From Larkinella sp049445795 (GTDB taxonomy: Bacteria; Bacteroidota; Bacteroidia; Cytophagales; Spirosomataceae), in the NCBI RefSeq assembly GCF_049445795.1, contig NZ_JBMSDT010000003.1, positions 310,001 through 374,000 of the forward strand: a stretch of 64,000 nt of DNA. The letters run 5' to 3'. The position numbers were made by a program, and so were the translations under genes. Shown here piece by piece: positions 50,515 to 60,718 of the stretch; the stretch's first letter is position 1, and each line of letters opens with the position of its first letter. The notes under the pieces were generated by a model. That model was given only the letters and a program-made list of their open reading frames with translations. It was not told the DNA's origin and made no database searches.

Positions 50515-52974
50515 ATGAGTACTTGTCTACGGAAATACGGGTGCAAACTGGTGATCACGGGCGGGCTTTGGCTGGGGATAATGACTTGCCTTTATGCGCA
50601 GTCAGATACACTTTGGCAACACGCCAATCGCCAGTATACGTTGAAAGCGTACGGATTGGCGATTGAGTTGTATACCAAACTGTTGGCGGAGTCGTCGGGC
50701 AAGCTACCAACCGAACAGCGGATTACGGCCAAGGCTAACCTAGCCCATGCGTATCAGTTGTCCGGCAATCTGAAAAAAGCAGAGGAGGTTTACCGCGATT
50801 TAACAGCGCATGTAGAACTGACCGGCACGCAGGCCGAGAGTTACCTGCATTTTGCCCAGACGCTGGCCAGTAATGGAAAATACAGCGAGGCACAAGTTCA
50901 ATATGATAAGTACAAAAAGCTAAAGGAGAAAGCCGAAGCGCCCCCGTTTGTCAATCCGGAAACCAGCGTGATCGGGAAGAAAACGCCGACGCGCTACCGG
51001 CTGGAAGTGTTGTCGCTCAACACCTCGAATGCGGAGTTTAGTCCGATGTTTTACCGTGACGGGCTGGTTTTTGTGTCTGGGAAAAAAGCCAGTGCCGCTA
51101 TCGAAACCGCCAGCAAGGGCGGAGGGAACACCTACCTTGATTTGTATTATATTCAGGACCGGCAACAACTGAAAGCCAGCCAAATCATCAACGCCGATGG
51201 CTCGGTAACAAAACCGGTCGCCGTTAGCAGCAAAGATCGCCGGGCCAGCAGCCTGCGCAGCCGGGCAACTGCCAACGACTCCCGCACGCTGGGAGGGTAC
51301 ACGGGGGGCGTTAACATCTCGGACGGTTTGCGGTTTTCAAAAGGCGCTCAGCCGTTCAGCCGGTCGATCAACAGCCGGTATCACGAAGGCCCGGTAACCT
51401 TCTTCAGCGACGGGTACCGGATTGTGTTTACCCGGAACAACTACGACGGTCGGCGGGTGCGGCAAAGTGCAGAGGGGGTTACGAATCTAAAACTCTACAC
51501 GGCTACCCAGCAAAACGGAACATGGACCAACATTGAAGAACTGCCCTTCAACAGCGATGATTACTCGGTAGGGCATCCGGCCCTGAGCAAAGACGACCGG
51601 CTGCTGTTTTTTGCGTCCGACATGCCGGGCGGTTTTGGCGGAACCGATTTATACGTTTCCCAAAACGAAAATGGCAAGTGGACAAAACCGGTCAATCTGG
51701 GTAAAGAGATCAATACCAAAGGCAATGATTTATTCCCGTTCGTCGACGAGCGGGGCAATCTCTACTTTGCTTCCGACGGCCGCAAGGGTTTGGGCGGGTT
51801 GGATATTTTTTACGTTCCGCTGGCGAAAGGGGCGGTGGCCGGACCGGTCGAACACCTCGACGCGCCAATCAACTCGGACCTGGATGACTTTGGGATGATT
51901 ACCGATGGCAACCGGAAAGGCGGCTATTTCAGTACGAACCGGCTGAAAGGCAACGACGATATTTTCCGGTTTGTCCGGCAAAGTTCGCTCTATGGTTGCC
52001 GGAACCTGACGGTGCGGTTTTTCGATGAAGGAACGAAACAACCCCTCGACAGCGTCCGGATCGAAATCAAAGCGCGGGGTGAGGGGCAAAAAGACCGCAC
52101 CGTCATGACCAAAAAAGACGGGCTGATGCAGTTGTGTCTGGAAACCAACAACGACTTTATTTTTCGGGCATCCAGAGACAGTTACATTACCTCCACGGTC
52201 GGTTTTTCGACCCACGGCCTGACCGACGATTCGCCCTCGCGGCTGGAAATTTCGCTCGTACAACCACCCCGCGTGATCGATACGGTTCAGTACGTGCCGC
52301 TCGACACCACCAATGACGGCTGGGATATTGTGGATTCGAAGAAAGCGCGGGTTCGGGGCGTGGTCATGAGCGAAAAAGACCGAAAGCCGATTGAAGGGGT
52401 AACCGTTAACCTTAAAAACGACTGCGATGGGGCCATTCGGCAATTCATCACCGGGGCCGATGGCCGGTACGAATTTGAATTGACCGAAGGGTGCGATTAC
52501 ACCCTCAGTGCCTCAAAGGAACGGTACGGAACCAACACCAGCCGGATCAAGAAAATCGCCCACAAAAGTACCGCCAAGGTGCTTTCGGCCGATTTGAATA
52601 TGCTTCGGGTGGGCGACATCGTTCAACTGGACAATATTTATTACGATCTGGACAAATGGACCATTCGGGAAGAAGCGTTCCGGGAACTGGATAAACTGGT
52701 CGCCACGATGCAGAAATATCCGTCGCTGACGGTAGAAATCCGATCGCATACCGATAGCCGGGGTGATGCTGTCTACAACCGGTATCTGTCGGCGCAACGG
52801 GCCAACTCCGTGGTGAGCTACCTGGCATCGAAGGGAGTTAGCCGCAAGCGCCTGATTGCCGCCGGGTATGGCGAATCGCTGCCCCTGAATAAGTGCACCA
52901 ATGATGTAGACTGCACGGAAGCTGAACACCAGCGCAATCGCCGGACCGAGTTTAAAGTCTTGTCAATTAAATAG
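50515..52974 (+). CDS. PorE-like OmpA-family protein with TPR, PD40 and regulatory domains
   Basis: The ATG at 50515 (MSTCLRKYGCKLVITGG) gives 819 residues; a TTG at 50506 is the alternative. After the signal peptide (to about LYAQ) come TPR-like repeats (LWQHANRQYTLKAYGLAIELY, KANLAHAYQLSGNLKKAEEVY), PD40 repeats (LLFFASDMPGGFGGTDLYVS, LYFASDGRKGLGGLDIFYVP), a carboxypeptidase-like regulatory domain (VRGVVMSEKDRKPIEGVTV) and a C-terminal OmpA domain (IYYDLDKWTIREEA, EIRSHTDSRGDAVYNRYLS). This order matches PorE/SprF-associated T9SS periplasmic components and other peptidoglycan-anchored envelope proteins. The T9SS cargo genes next door make a secretion link attractive but unproven. Confidence 0.88.
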   Translation: MSTCLRKYGCKLVITGGLWLGIMTCLYAQSDTLWQHANRQYTLKAYGLAIELYTKLLAESSGKLPTEQRITAKANLAHAYQLSGNLKKAEEVYRDLTAHVELTGTQAESYLHFAQTLASNGKYSEAQVQYDKYKKLKEKAEAPPFVNPETSVIGKKTPTRYRLEVLSLNTSNAEFSPMFYRDGLVFVSGKKASAAIETASKGGGNTYLDLYYIQDRQQLKASQIINADGSVTKPVAVSSKDRRASSLRSRATANDSRTLGGYTGGVNISDGLRFSKGAQPFSRSINSRYHEGPVTFFSDGYRIVFTRNNYDGRRVRQSAEGVTNLKLYTATQQNGTWTNIEELPFNSDDYSVGHPALSKDDRLLFFASDMPGGFGGTDLYVSQNENGKWTKPVNLGKEINTKGNDLFPFVDERGNLYFASDGRKGLGGLDIFYVPLAKGAVAGPVEHLDAPINSDLDDFGMITDGNRKGGYFSTNRLKGNDDIFRFVRQSSLYGCRNLTVRFFDEGTKQPLDSVRIEIKARGEGQKDRTVMTKKDGLMQLCLETNNDFIFRASRDSYITSTVGFSTHGLTDDSPSRLEISLVQPPRVIDTVQYVPLDTTNDGWDIVDSKKARVRGVVMSEKDRKPIEGVTVNLKNDCDGAIRQFITGADGRYEFELTEGCDYTLSASKERYGTNTSRIKKIAHKSTAKVLSADLNMLRVGDIVQLDNIYYDLDKWTIREEAFRELDKLVATMQKYPSLTVEIRSHTDSRGDAVYNRYLSAQRANSVVSYLASKGVSRKRLIAAGYGESLPLNKCTNDVDCTEAEHQRNRRTEFKVLSIK

Positions 52975-53061
52975 TTGATAGTTTTTAGTTTGTTGTTTAT
53001 GGTTGAATTAACTAGTTAACTTTCAGTACCTTATTTAAACTATAAACCATAAACTGTAAAC
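52974..53061. repeat. Heptamer-phased inverted repeat after the OmpA-family gene
   Basis: Starting on the last base of the TAG stop the plus strand reads GTTGATA, GTTTTTA, GTTTGTT, GTTTATG. The complement of 53031-53061 reads GTTTACA, GTTTATG, GTTTATA, GTTTAAA. It lies at a convergent junction, next to a separate ordinary terminator at 53106. Confidence 0.7.
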
Positions 53062-53105
53062 TTATTTTAACGGAGTACTTCAGTAAATTTGGGTTGAGAT
53101 AATTA

Positions 53106-53138
53106 AAAAAGCCGCAGATGGTTCGTCTGCGGCTTTTT
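53106..53138. terminator. Bidirectional intrinsic terminator
   Basis: AAAAAGCCGCAGA (53106-53118) and TCTGCGGCTTTTT (53126-53138) form a perfect 13-bp stem with a 7-nt loop, between the convergent OmpA-family gene and the giant T9SS cargo gene. Confidence 0.88.
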
Positions 53139-53154
53139 GTATTCAGGGCAGAAA

Positions 53155-56100
53155 TTACCGGTTGATCAACAGGCGTTTGATAAGCTGCTGGCCGTCGGTT
53201 TTAATCTGAATGAAGTGCAGGCCAGTTCCGCCTTCGCGCAGGTCGACGGTTTCCCGCTGCGGCTGGCCGGTTCCAATTACCCCTTTCTGCCAGAGCACGC
53301 GGCCCAGGACATCAACCACCTGCAACTGGGCTTTCTGCTGGTCAGCCAGTCGATAATCAACCGTAAACCGTCCCGTACTCGGGTTCGGACTGACGCTGAG
53401 ATCGGTCGTTAGCTCGGCAGTGGGCGCAGCCTCCCGACTCCCAGCGGGGCAGGTGAGGGTTTTGGGCGACCATTTGAGTACGAACGTGCTGTTAGGCACC
53501 CGGCCGCTGATCGAGTGCGCCTTGCCATCCTTCAGTGAAGCCGGAACTGCGAAGCTATAGCCATGTACACCATTGCCTTTGTTGGCATTCTTCAGGTCCT
53601 GCCGGAAGATGTTGGCATCGGTGCTGCCAATGACGGTGTTGCCATCCAGGAATTCGACCGCAATTACGGTATTGGGTTTATCACGGTCCCAAATCCAGCC
53701 CTGAATGCTGCTGCAATTGACCACATCCAGGTAGCCTTCGTAATTACCCGGGCCACTGCTGCCGCTGGTTGGCGGGTTATTGCTCTCGCTAACGGTTAGG
53801 GCCAGATTAACCGAAACCGGGTCACTCTTGCCGTCGGTGGCCGAGTAGGTCAGGTTGAAGCTGCCCGTTTGGGTGGGCGTGCCCGAGATGACCCGCGAAC
53901 CGGTGTTGAACGATAAGCCGTTGGGCAAACCACTCAGGGCATACGTCAAGGCATCATTGTTCGGATCGGTGAACACCGGCAAGGCCGCTGAGCTGTAAGC
54001 CGTGTTGACCGTGGCCGTCAGGTTCGAGACCGTAGGCGCTACCGGCGGCTGGTTCGTTGGCGGGTTACTGCTTTCTTCGTTAACCGTCAGCGTCAGCCCT
54101 GCAGTGACTGGCTCGCTCTTGCCATCGGTGGCCGAGTAGGTCAGGTTGAAGCTGCCCGTTTGGGTGGGCGTGCCCGAGATGACCCGCGAACCGGTGTTGA
54201 ACGACAAGCCGTTGGGCAAACCGCTCAGCGCATACGTCAGGGCATCGTTGTTGGGATCGGTGAACACCGGCAAAGCCGCTGAGCTGTAAGCGGTATTGAC
54301 CGTGGCCGTCAGGTTCGAGACCGTTGGCGCTACCGGCGGCTGGTTGACCGTTGGGGTACCGCTTCCGGCGCAGTTGATGGTCTTAGGGGCCCACTTGAGA
54401 ATGAACTCCGAGCCCTGCACTCTGGCCCAGATGGTGTGGTTCTGCCCGTCCTTGAGGCTTTCGGGGATGGGAAAGTCGTACCAGTGTTCGCCATTGCCCT
54501 TGCCCGCATCTTTCAGGTGCTGACGGAAAGCGCTGGCCACGATGGAACCGATGGGGGTTCCGGCGGCAATGGAGGGGCCGTCGAAGAACTCGACGGTGAC
54601 ATGGCGGTTGACGCTGGTGCGGTCGTAGGCCCATCCTGAGAGGGTGTTGCAATTGACCTCCTGGGTGAGGTAGCCATCGAAGTTGGCCGCCGGTAAGGGC
54701 GGGGTAGAGGTGGCCGGGTTAACCGTCAAGGTCAGCGTGAGGGTGACCGGCTCACTCTTGCCGTCGGTGGCCGAATAGGTCAGGTTGAAGCTGCCGGTTT
54801 GGGGGGGTGTTCCGGAAATCACTCGCGAACCGGTGTTGAACGACAGACCGTTAGGCAAACCACTCAGGGCATAGGTCAACGCATCGTTATTCGGATCAGT
54901 GAACACCGGCAGAGCGGCTGAGCTGTAAGCGGTATTGACCGTGGCCGTCAGGTTCGAGACCGAAGGTGCCACCGGCGGCTGGTTGACCGGCGGGGTACCG
55001 CTTCCTTCGTTGACCGTCAGGGTGATGGTAACCGTCACGGGCGAACTTTTGCCATCGGTCGCCGAGTAGGTCAGGTTGAAGGTGCCGGTTTGGGTGGGCG
55101 TTCCCGAGATCACCCGTGAACCAGTGTTGAACGATAAGCCATTGGGCAGACCGCTCAGGGCGTAGGTCAAGGCATCGTTGTTGGGATCGGTGAACACCGG
55201 CAGAGCGGCAGAGGTGTAAGCGGTATTGACCGTGGCCGTCAGGTTGGACACCGAGGGCGCTACCGGCGGCTGGTTGGCGGGCGGAGTGCCGGTGCCAACG
55301 CAGTTGATGATCTTGGGTGCCCATTTCAGTACGTAGGCAGTTCCCTGCACCCTTGCCCAGATGGTATGGTTCTGCCCATCCTTGAGGCTTTCGGGAATGG
55401 GGAAGTCATACCAGTGTTCGCCGTTGCCCTTGCCCGCATCTTTCAGGTGCTGACGGAAGGCACTGGCCAGAATGGAACCGATGGGGGTTCCGGCGGCAAT
55501 GGAGGGTCCGTCGAAGAACTCAATGGTCAGGGCCGCATTGGGTTTGGTGCGGTCGTAAGCCCATCCTGACAAGGTATTGCAGTTGACCTCCTGCGTCAGG
55601 TACCCTTCAAAATTATCGTTGGAGGGAACTGAAGCACTGATGGTCAGCGTAACAGCCAGATCGGTTTTCAGCGAACCATCGGTGGCCGAATAGGTCAGGT
55701 TGAAAGAGCCCTGCTGGGTAGGCGTTCCCGAGATGACCCTTGAATCGGTGTTGAAAGACAAGCCATTGGGCAGGCCGATCAGCGAGTAAGTCAGCGGATC
55801 ATTGTTCGGATCAGTAAACACCGGCAGGGCACCGGAGTTGTAAGCCACATTGAGGGTTGCCGATAAAGCCGCCAGTGTTGGGGCTACCGGCGCCTGATTG
55901 GTCGGCGGGTTGCTGTTTCCCTCGTTAACCGTCAGCGTCAGCCCTACAGTGACCGGCTCGCTCTTGCCATCGGTGGCCGAGTACACCAGACTGAAGGTGC
56001 CCGTTTGGGTCGGTGTTCCCGAGATGACCCGCGAACCAGTGGTGAACGACAGGCCATTGGGCAGGCCGGTCAGCGAGTACGTCAAGGCATCGTTGTTGGG

Positions 56101-59100
56101 ATCAGTGAACACGGGCAAGGCGGCCGAGGTGTAAGCGGTATTGACCGTGGCCGTCAGGTTGGACACCGAGGGCGCTACCGGGGGCTGGTTAACCGGCGGG
56201 GTTCCGGTTCCTTCACAGGTAAGGGTTTTGGGCGACCACATCAACACATAGGTTGACCCCTGTACGCGGGCCCAGATGGTCTGTTGCTGGTTGTTCTTGA
56301 TACTGTTGGGAACCGTGAAGCTGTAACCATGAGCACCGTTGCCTTTGCCCGCATTGAGCAGATCCTGCCGGAAGATGTTGGCAACGGTCGTCCCAATCAC
56401 TGTTGCGGAGGTGATGGCCGGATTGGCACCGGTGGCAGCCAGGAATTCGACGGTGTAGGGCGCATTGGGGCTGTCGTAGTTGAATACCCAACCCGACATA
56501 TTATTGCAATTGACGCCGTCCAGATAACCCTCAAAATTACCGGTAATGACAGGCGGATTTCCTCCCGCAGCCACGGTCAGCGTAAGCGAAATATCTGTTC
56601 TGCTGGTACCATCATTGGCTGAATAAGTCAGGTTGAAAGTGCCCTGCTGGGTTGGTGTACCACTAATAGTCCGATTGCCGGCATTGAAATTTAAGCCGTT
56701 GGGCAAACCCGTCAGCGTGTAAATCAGCGGTTGCGCATCGGAAAATGCCGGTAATTGCATCGTGTACGCGATATTGACGGTGGCCGACAGGGGCAATATC
56801 GCTGGTGGAACCGGAGCCGGATTGGTGGTTCCGCCTGCTGCTACGGCCAGCGTAACGGTCAAATCGGTTTTGGTCTGGCTGTCAGTGGCCGAATAAACCA
56901 GATTAAAGTTACCGGTTTGAGTCGGGGTACCGCTGATGGTGCGGGTAGAGGTATTGAAACTCAGGCCCTCCGGCAAACCCGTCAGCGAGTAGGTGAGCGG
57001 TTCAGTATCCGTGAAGGCCGGTAATTGCATCGTGTAAGCCACATTGAGCGTAGCCGTCAGGTTCGAGACCGTCGGGGCCACTGGTGGCTGGTTGGTGGGT
57101 GTGCCGGTTCCCTGACAGGTCAGGGTTTTGGGCGACCACATCAAGACATAGGTTGAACCCTGCACCCGGGCCCAGATCGTCTGCTGCTGGTTGTTTTTGA
57201 TGGTTTCGGGTACGATGAAACTGTAGCCGTGGGCACCGTTGCCCTTCCCCGCGTTGAGCAAATCCTGCCGGAAGATGTTGGCGACGGTGGTTCCGACCAC
57301 GGTCGCGGAGGTAATGGCTGGATTGGCACCGGTAGCCGCCAGGAACTCGACGGTGTAGGGCGCATTCGGGCTGTCATAGTTGAATACCCAGCCGGAAATC
57401 GTGCTGCAATTAACCACATCCAGGTACCCTTCAAAGTTGCCGGTTATGACTCCACCCGCACCGACCGTCAGCGTCAGGGTGACGGTGACCGGCTCGCTCT
57501 TGCCATCGGTAGCCGAGTAGGTCAGGTTGAAACTGCCGGACTGTGTGGGTGTTCCCGAAATGACCCGCGAACCGGTGTTGAACGACAGGCCGTTAGGCAA
57601 ACCACTCAGGGCGTAGGTCAGCGCATCGTTGTTGGGATCGGTGAATACTGGCAGGGCACCCGAGTTGTACGGTACGTTGAGGGTTGCCAAGAGTGCGAAG
57701 GCTGCCGGTGCCACTGGTGGCTGGTTAACCGGCGGGGTACCGCTTCCTTCGTTAACCGCCAGGGTGAGGGTAACCGTCACGGGCGAGCTTTTACCATCGG
57801 TGGCCGAGTAGGTCAGGTTGAAGGTGCCGGTTTGGGTGGGCGTTCCCGAGATGACCCGCGAACCGGTGTTGAACGACAGACCGTTAGGCAAACCACTCAG
57901 GGCGTAGGTCAGGGCATCGTTATTCGGGTCGGTAAAGACCGGCAAAGCCGCTGAGGTGTAGGCGGTATTGATCGTCGCCGTCAGGTTGGAGACCGTCGGG
58001 GCCACCGGAGGCTGGTTCGTTGGCGTTGAAGAACCCGTGGTGGTCTCTGTGGCTGTGTTACTGTTTGCGGAGACGTTTCCGGTCGCATCGACGGCCCGGA
58101 CAAAGAAATAATATTCCGTACCGGGCGACAGCCCCGTGACATTGTAGGCCGTTCCGGAGGTTACGTCGGCAATCTTGGTGTTGTTTTGGTAGACTTCGTA
58201 CCCGGTTACACCCACGTTATCCGTCGATCCATTCCAGGTAAGCCGCATCGAATTCTGAGTGACGTTGCTGATCGCCAGATTTGTTGGGGTGCTGGGTGGT
58301 TGCTTGTCGGATGCGTCGGAAACGACGTTGAACGACCGTTCGACCGGACGGGCCGGTTTGAAGCCGTCGCCCCCGTGCTGAGCGGCCCGAACCGTTACCT
58401 TGCCCAGGCGGCCGGTCAGGAAGATTTTCCCTTCGGCAATAACCGCCGGTCCTTCAATTACGTAGAAAACCACCGGTTTGCCGGATGTTGCCGAAGCTTC
58501 GGGCGTAAAGGCCGCTGCGTTGGGCGCCCGGTCGCCGATCGGGTTGAAATTAATGGTCTGGGAATTTCCGGAGCAGTTGGGATAAATATACCGGATGGTC
58601 TCGGTTTTCAGCCCCCCGGCGTCGGTCACTTCCAGTTTCACGCCATACCAGTAGGTGAGTGTTCCGTCGCAGCCAATGGGCGGAAGCGATGCCGTAGCCG
58701 TGCGGCTGGTGGTGATAAAATCATCGTGCTGGTGGTCGTTGTGAAACAGCGACACCGTCCATTTGTAGCTCAACTGATCGGCCGGGGTTTCGTCTGTAAT
58801 GTTGGCCGAGAGGTTGATGTTACGAATGTCGGTCAGGTCCATCTCGGTCTGATTGTCGACGCTGGTGCTGACAATGACCGGGGCGCTGTTGCTGGCGCTG
58901 CTGACGGTGATTACCTTTTCGGCGGTGGCGGTTTTTCCGTCGGCATCCGTTACGGTCAGTTTAACCGTGAAATTGGTCGACGTTGAAGAGTTAGTCGTGA
59001 ATGTTTTTTCGGGATTAGCCGCCGTACTCGTGGTGTTATCCCCAAAACTCCAGGCATAGGTGAGCGGTTTTCCTTCCGGGTCGTAGGACGTGTTGCCGGT

Positions 59101-60600
59101 AAATTTGACGGTCAGCGGACTGGCGCCATTGGTTTTATCGGAAACAATGATGGCGACCGGCGGACTGCCTCCTCCACCGTTGTAGACAACCCGCCGAACG
59201 CGTTCGCCCCCGTTTTCCGGGTAGCGGAGGTAGTACATGTTTTTGTCGACCGGGTTAAAGGCAATGCAGGTGATATACTGGTACGAGCTACCGCCATCGA
59301 GTAGTTTGGCAATCGTTTCGGGCTGGGGCTGGTTATCGCCGTCGAAGGCCATTTTCGAAATCCAGCCGCCGTTGAAGTCGGCAAAATAATAGGCATTCTG
59401 GTATTCAGTCGGGTAGTTTCCTCCGCCCGGATGCCAGCTACCCCCAATGGCGCAATACCCCGGAAGTGCTCCGGATGGTGAGTTCCGAACATCGGTCAGG
59501 GTACCGTTTCGGTTGATTTGCCCCGGTCCTGACCGCCAGGCAATAACCGGTTTCGTGAACGTTACGCCGGCCGGTTTGTATTCGGTTTTGTTGTAAGGGC
59601 GGGTCGACGGGTTTTGGCCTTCTTCGTACGGCCATCCGTAGTTGGCTCCTTTTTTGATGACATTGATCTCTTCCCAATCCGTAAAACCGACTTCGCCCAC
59701 ATAAATGGCCCCCGGATTACCGGCGTTGATGTCGGTGCTACCGCTATTGGGTCGAACCGCACCGCGGAAGGGTTGACGCATCCCCGAGGCATAAATCCGG
59801 CTTTTGATCGAACGCGGAGCCCCCGCATCAAAATTGGGGTTGCCGGGTAAGCCATCCCCATTTTCGGGATTGATCCGCAGAATCTTACCAGATAGCGAGT
59901 AATCGACCTGTGACCGGTAGCTACCGATGTTCTCGGCCGCCGTCATAAAACCGTTCTGAATCGACTGGTTATAATACGATTCGGAATAGGAGCCCTGGTC
60001 GAAGGCCGCAGCGGCTCCGTCGCCGGTCGGAATGATCAGCGAACCGTCGGTTCCCATGACGATTCCCCCGCCCGCGTGGGAGTTGGAGGTCAGCGGAATA
60101 CAATCACCGGGAACTCCTTTGCTTGGGTTGTTCGGGTCTGGTGCCCCAATCAGGATTTTCCGGCTATCGGCCTTAATCGAGCGAAAGTTGTCGTTTTTAT
60201 TGGCTTCGTAGCGTGTTACCCGGGCGTAAGTTCCCTGCCATTTGACGGAAGCGTACTTGATCACGTAAAAGAGGTAAAACCGGCCGTTGTCGAGAAAGTT
60301 GTTGTCAAGGGTCATACCCAATAACCCAAAATCATCGTATCGTCCGATTTCTCCCGAAATATCCAGCAACTGTGAGCGCTGCTTGGTTTGCGGATCAATC
60401 CGGTGGACCCGGCCATCAATGGTCCAGACGTACATAGCACCGTTTTTGTCGAAGGTGAACCCAACCGCACCGGATAAATCATTGGCATAGACCTCTTCGG
60501 AAAAGCCGGGTTTATATTGGCCGTAAGTGGATGAAAACCAGCCTAGGGTCAGGGCAAAGGCAAGAACAAGTGATCTGAGTAGCGTAGAGAAATTTGTCAT
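53155..60600 (-). CDS. Giant T9SS-secreted PQQ-type sugar dehydrogenase with Ig/module super-repeats
   Basis: This 2481-residue protein has a signal peptide (LVLAFALTLGWFSSTYGQ) and a six-bladed PQQ-dependent sugar dehydrogenase domain (about 28-470; GFTFDKNGAMYVWTIDGRVH, NSHAGGGIVMGTDGSLIIPTGD, GANYGWPYEEG). A PKD domain (about 480-565), another Ig-like region, an FN3 domain (about 770-860) and ten putative Ig (He_PIG) repeats follow. Each pair of repeats is followed by one roughly 105-residue GYL...NC module (five in all). Residues about 2384-2481 are a T9SS C-terminal domain (LSVSPNPSTGRFTVDYRL, GLHFIQIKTDGQQLIKRLL). It should be displayed or released at the cell surface, oxidising or binding sugars. 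Confidence 0.9.
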   Translation of the reverse strand: MTNFSTLLRSLVLAFALTLGWFSSTYGQYKPGFSEEVYANDLSGAVGFTFDKNGAMYVWTIDGRVHRIDPQTKQRSQLLDISGEIGRYDDFGLLGMTLDNNFLDNGRFYLFYVIKYASVKWQGTYARVTRYEANKNDNFRSIKADSRKILIGAPDPNNPSKGVPGDCIPLTSNSHAGGGIVMGTDGSLIIPTGDGAAAAFDQGSYSESYYNQSIQNGFMTAAENIGSYRSQVDYSLSGKILRINPENGDGLPGNPNFDAGAPRSIKSRIYASGMRQPFRGAVRPNSGSTDINAGNPGAIYVGEVGFTDWEEINVIKKGANYGWPYEEGQNPSTRPYNKTEYKPAGVTFTKPVIAWRSGPGQINRNGTLTDVRNSPSGALPGYCAIGGSWHPGGGNYPTEYQNAYYFADFNGGWISKMAFDGDNQPQPETIAKLLDGGSSYQYITCIAFNPVDKNMYYLRYPENGGERVRRVVYNGGGGSPPVAIIVSDKTNGASPLTVKFTGNTSYDPEGKPLTYAWSFGDNTTSTAANPEKTFTTNSSTSTNFTVKLTVTDADGKTATAEKVITVSSASNSAPVIVSTSVDNQTEMDLTDIRNINLSANITDETPADQLSYKWTVSLFHNDHQHDDFITTSRTATASLPPIGCDGTLTYWYGVKLEVTDAGGLKTETIRYIYPNCSGNSQTINFNPIGDRAPNAAAFTPEASATSGKPVVFYVIEGPAVIAEGKIFLTGRLGKVTVRAAQHGGDGFKPARPVERSFNVVSDASDKQPPSTPTNLAISNVTQNSMRLTWNGSTDNVGVTGYEVYQNNTKIADVTSGTAYNVTGLSPGTEYYFFVRAVDATGNVSANSNTATETTTGSSTPTNQPPVAPTVSNLTATINTAYTSAALPVFTDPNNDALTYALSGLPNGLSFNTGSRVISGTPTQTGTFNLTYSATDGKSSPVTVTLTLAVNEGSGTPPVNQPPVAPAAFALLATLNVPYNSGALPVFTDPNNDALTYALSGLPNGLSFNTGSRVISGTPTQSGSFNLTYSATDGKSEPVTVTLTLTVGAGGVITGNFEGYLDVVNCSTISGWVFNYDSPNAPYTVEFLAATGANPAITSATVVGTTVANIFRQDLLNAGKGNGAHGYSFIVPETIKNNQQQTIWARVQGSTYVLMWSPKTLTCQGTGTPTNQPPVAPTVSNLTATLNVAYTMQLPAFTDTEPLTYSLTGLPEGLSFNTSTRTISGTPTQTGNFNLVYSATDSQTKTDLTVTLAVAAGGTTNPAPVPPAILPLSATVNIAYTMQLPAFSDAQPLIYTLTGLPNGLNFNAGNRTISGTPTQQGTFNLTYSANDGTSRTDISLTLTVAAGGNPPVITGNFEGYLDGVNCNNMSGWVFNYDSPNAPYTVEFLAATGANPAITSATVIGTTVANIFRQDLLNAGKGNGAHGYSFTVPNSIKNNQQQTIWARVQGSTYVLMWSPKTLTCEGTGTPPVNQPPVAPSVSNLTATVNTAYTSAALPVFTDPNNDALTYSLTGLPNGLSFTTGSRVISGTPTQTGTFSLVYSATDGKSEPVTVGLTLTVNEGNSNPPTNQAPVAPTLAALSATLNVAYNSGALPVFTDPNNDPLTYSLIGLPNGLSFNTDSRVISGTPTQQGSFNLTYSATDGSLKTDLAVTLTISASVPSNDNFEGYLTQEVNCNTLSGWAYDRTKPNAALTIEFFDGPSIAAGTPIGSILASAFRQHLKDAGKGNGEHWYDFPIPESLKDGQNHTIWARVQGTAYVLKWAPKIINCVGTGTPPANQPPVAPSVSNLTATVNTAYTSAALPVFTDPNNDALTYALSGLPNGLSFNTGSRVISGTPTQTGTFNLTYSATDGKSSPVTVTITLTVNEGSGTPPVNQPPVAPSVSNLTATVNTAYSSAALPVFTDPNNDALTYALSGLPNGLSFNTGSRVISGTPPQTGSFNLTYSATDGKSEPVTLTLTLTVNPATSTPPLPAANFDGYLTQEVNCNTLSGWAYDRTSVNRHVTVEFFDGPSIAAGTPIGSIVASAFRQHLKDAGKGNGEHWYDFPIPESLKDGQNHTIWARVQGSEFILKWAPKTINCAGSGTPTVNQPPVAPTVSNLTATVNTAYSSAALPVFTDPNNDALTYALSGLPNGLSFNTGSRVISGTPTQTGSFNLTYSATDGKSEPVTAGLTLTVNEESSNPPTNQPPVAPTVSNLTATVNTAYSSAALPVFTDPNNDALTYALSGLPNGLSFNTGSRVISGTPTQTGSFNLTYSATDGKSDPVSVNLALTVSESNNPPTSGSSGPGNYEGYLDVVNCSSIQGWIWDRDKPNTVIAVEFLDGNTVIGSTDANIFRQDLKNANKGNGVHGYSFAVPASLKDGKAHSISGRVPNSTFVLKWSPKTLTCPAGSREAAPTAELTTDLSVSPNPSTGRFTVDYRLADQQKAQLQVVDVLGRVLWQKGVIGTGQPQRETVDLREGGTGLHFIQIKTDGQQLIKRLLINR
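53449..58020 (-). repeat. Five-copy protein super-repeat, period about 0.9 kb
   Basis: The coding DNA repeats as [Ig, Ig, GYL-module] five times. GYL modules lie at about 53449-53760, 54369-54690, 55300-55613, 56213-56545 and 57112-57450. Many Ig copies are almost identical in DNA, for example the stretch encoding SGLPNGLSFNTGSRVISGTP. Some copies (3, 4 and 6) are more divergent, showing partial homogenisation. Confidence 0.88.
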
Positions 60601-60718
60601 AAAAAAAGATTACTGGATGTGGTCGCGCAGCGCAGGTCATACTTCACAAACTTGAAACGAGACAGGTAGCAATTGCATTCAATTCAAGCGGAAACAGGCT
60701 CAACGTACAAGGATCTCG

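Noticed and set aside
53449..58020. Regular repeats that could suggest a CRISPR array
   Set aside because: Repeats are about 0.3 kb and 0.9 kb, lie in one open reading frame and encode protein domains; there are no short repeats with unique spacers.
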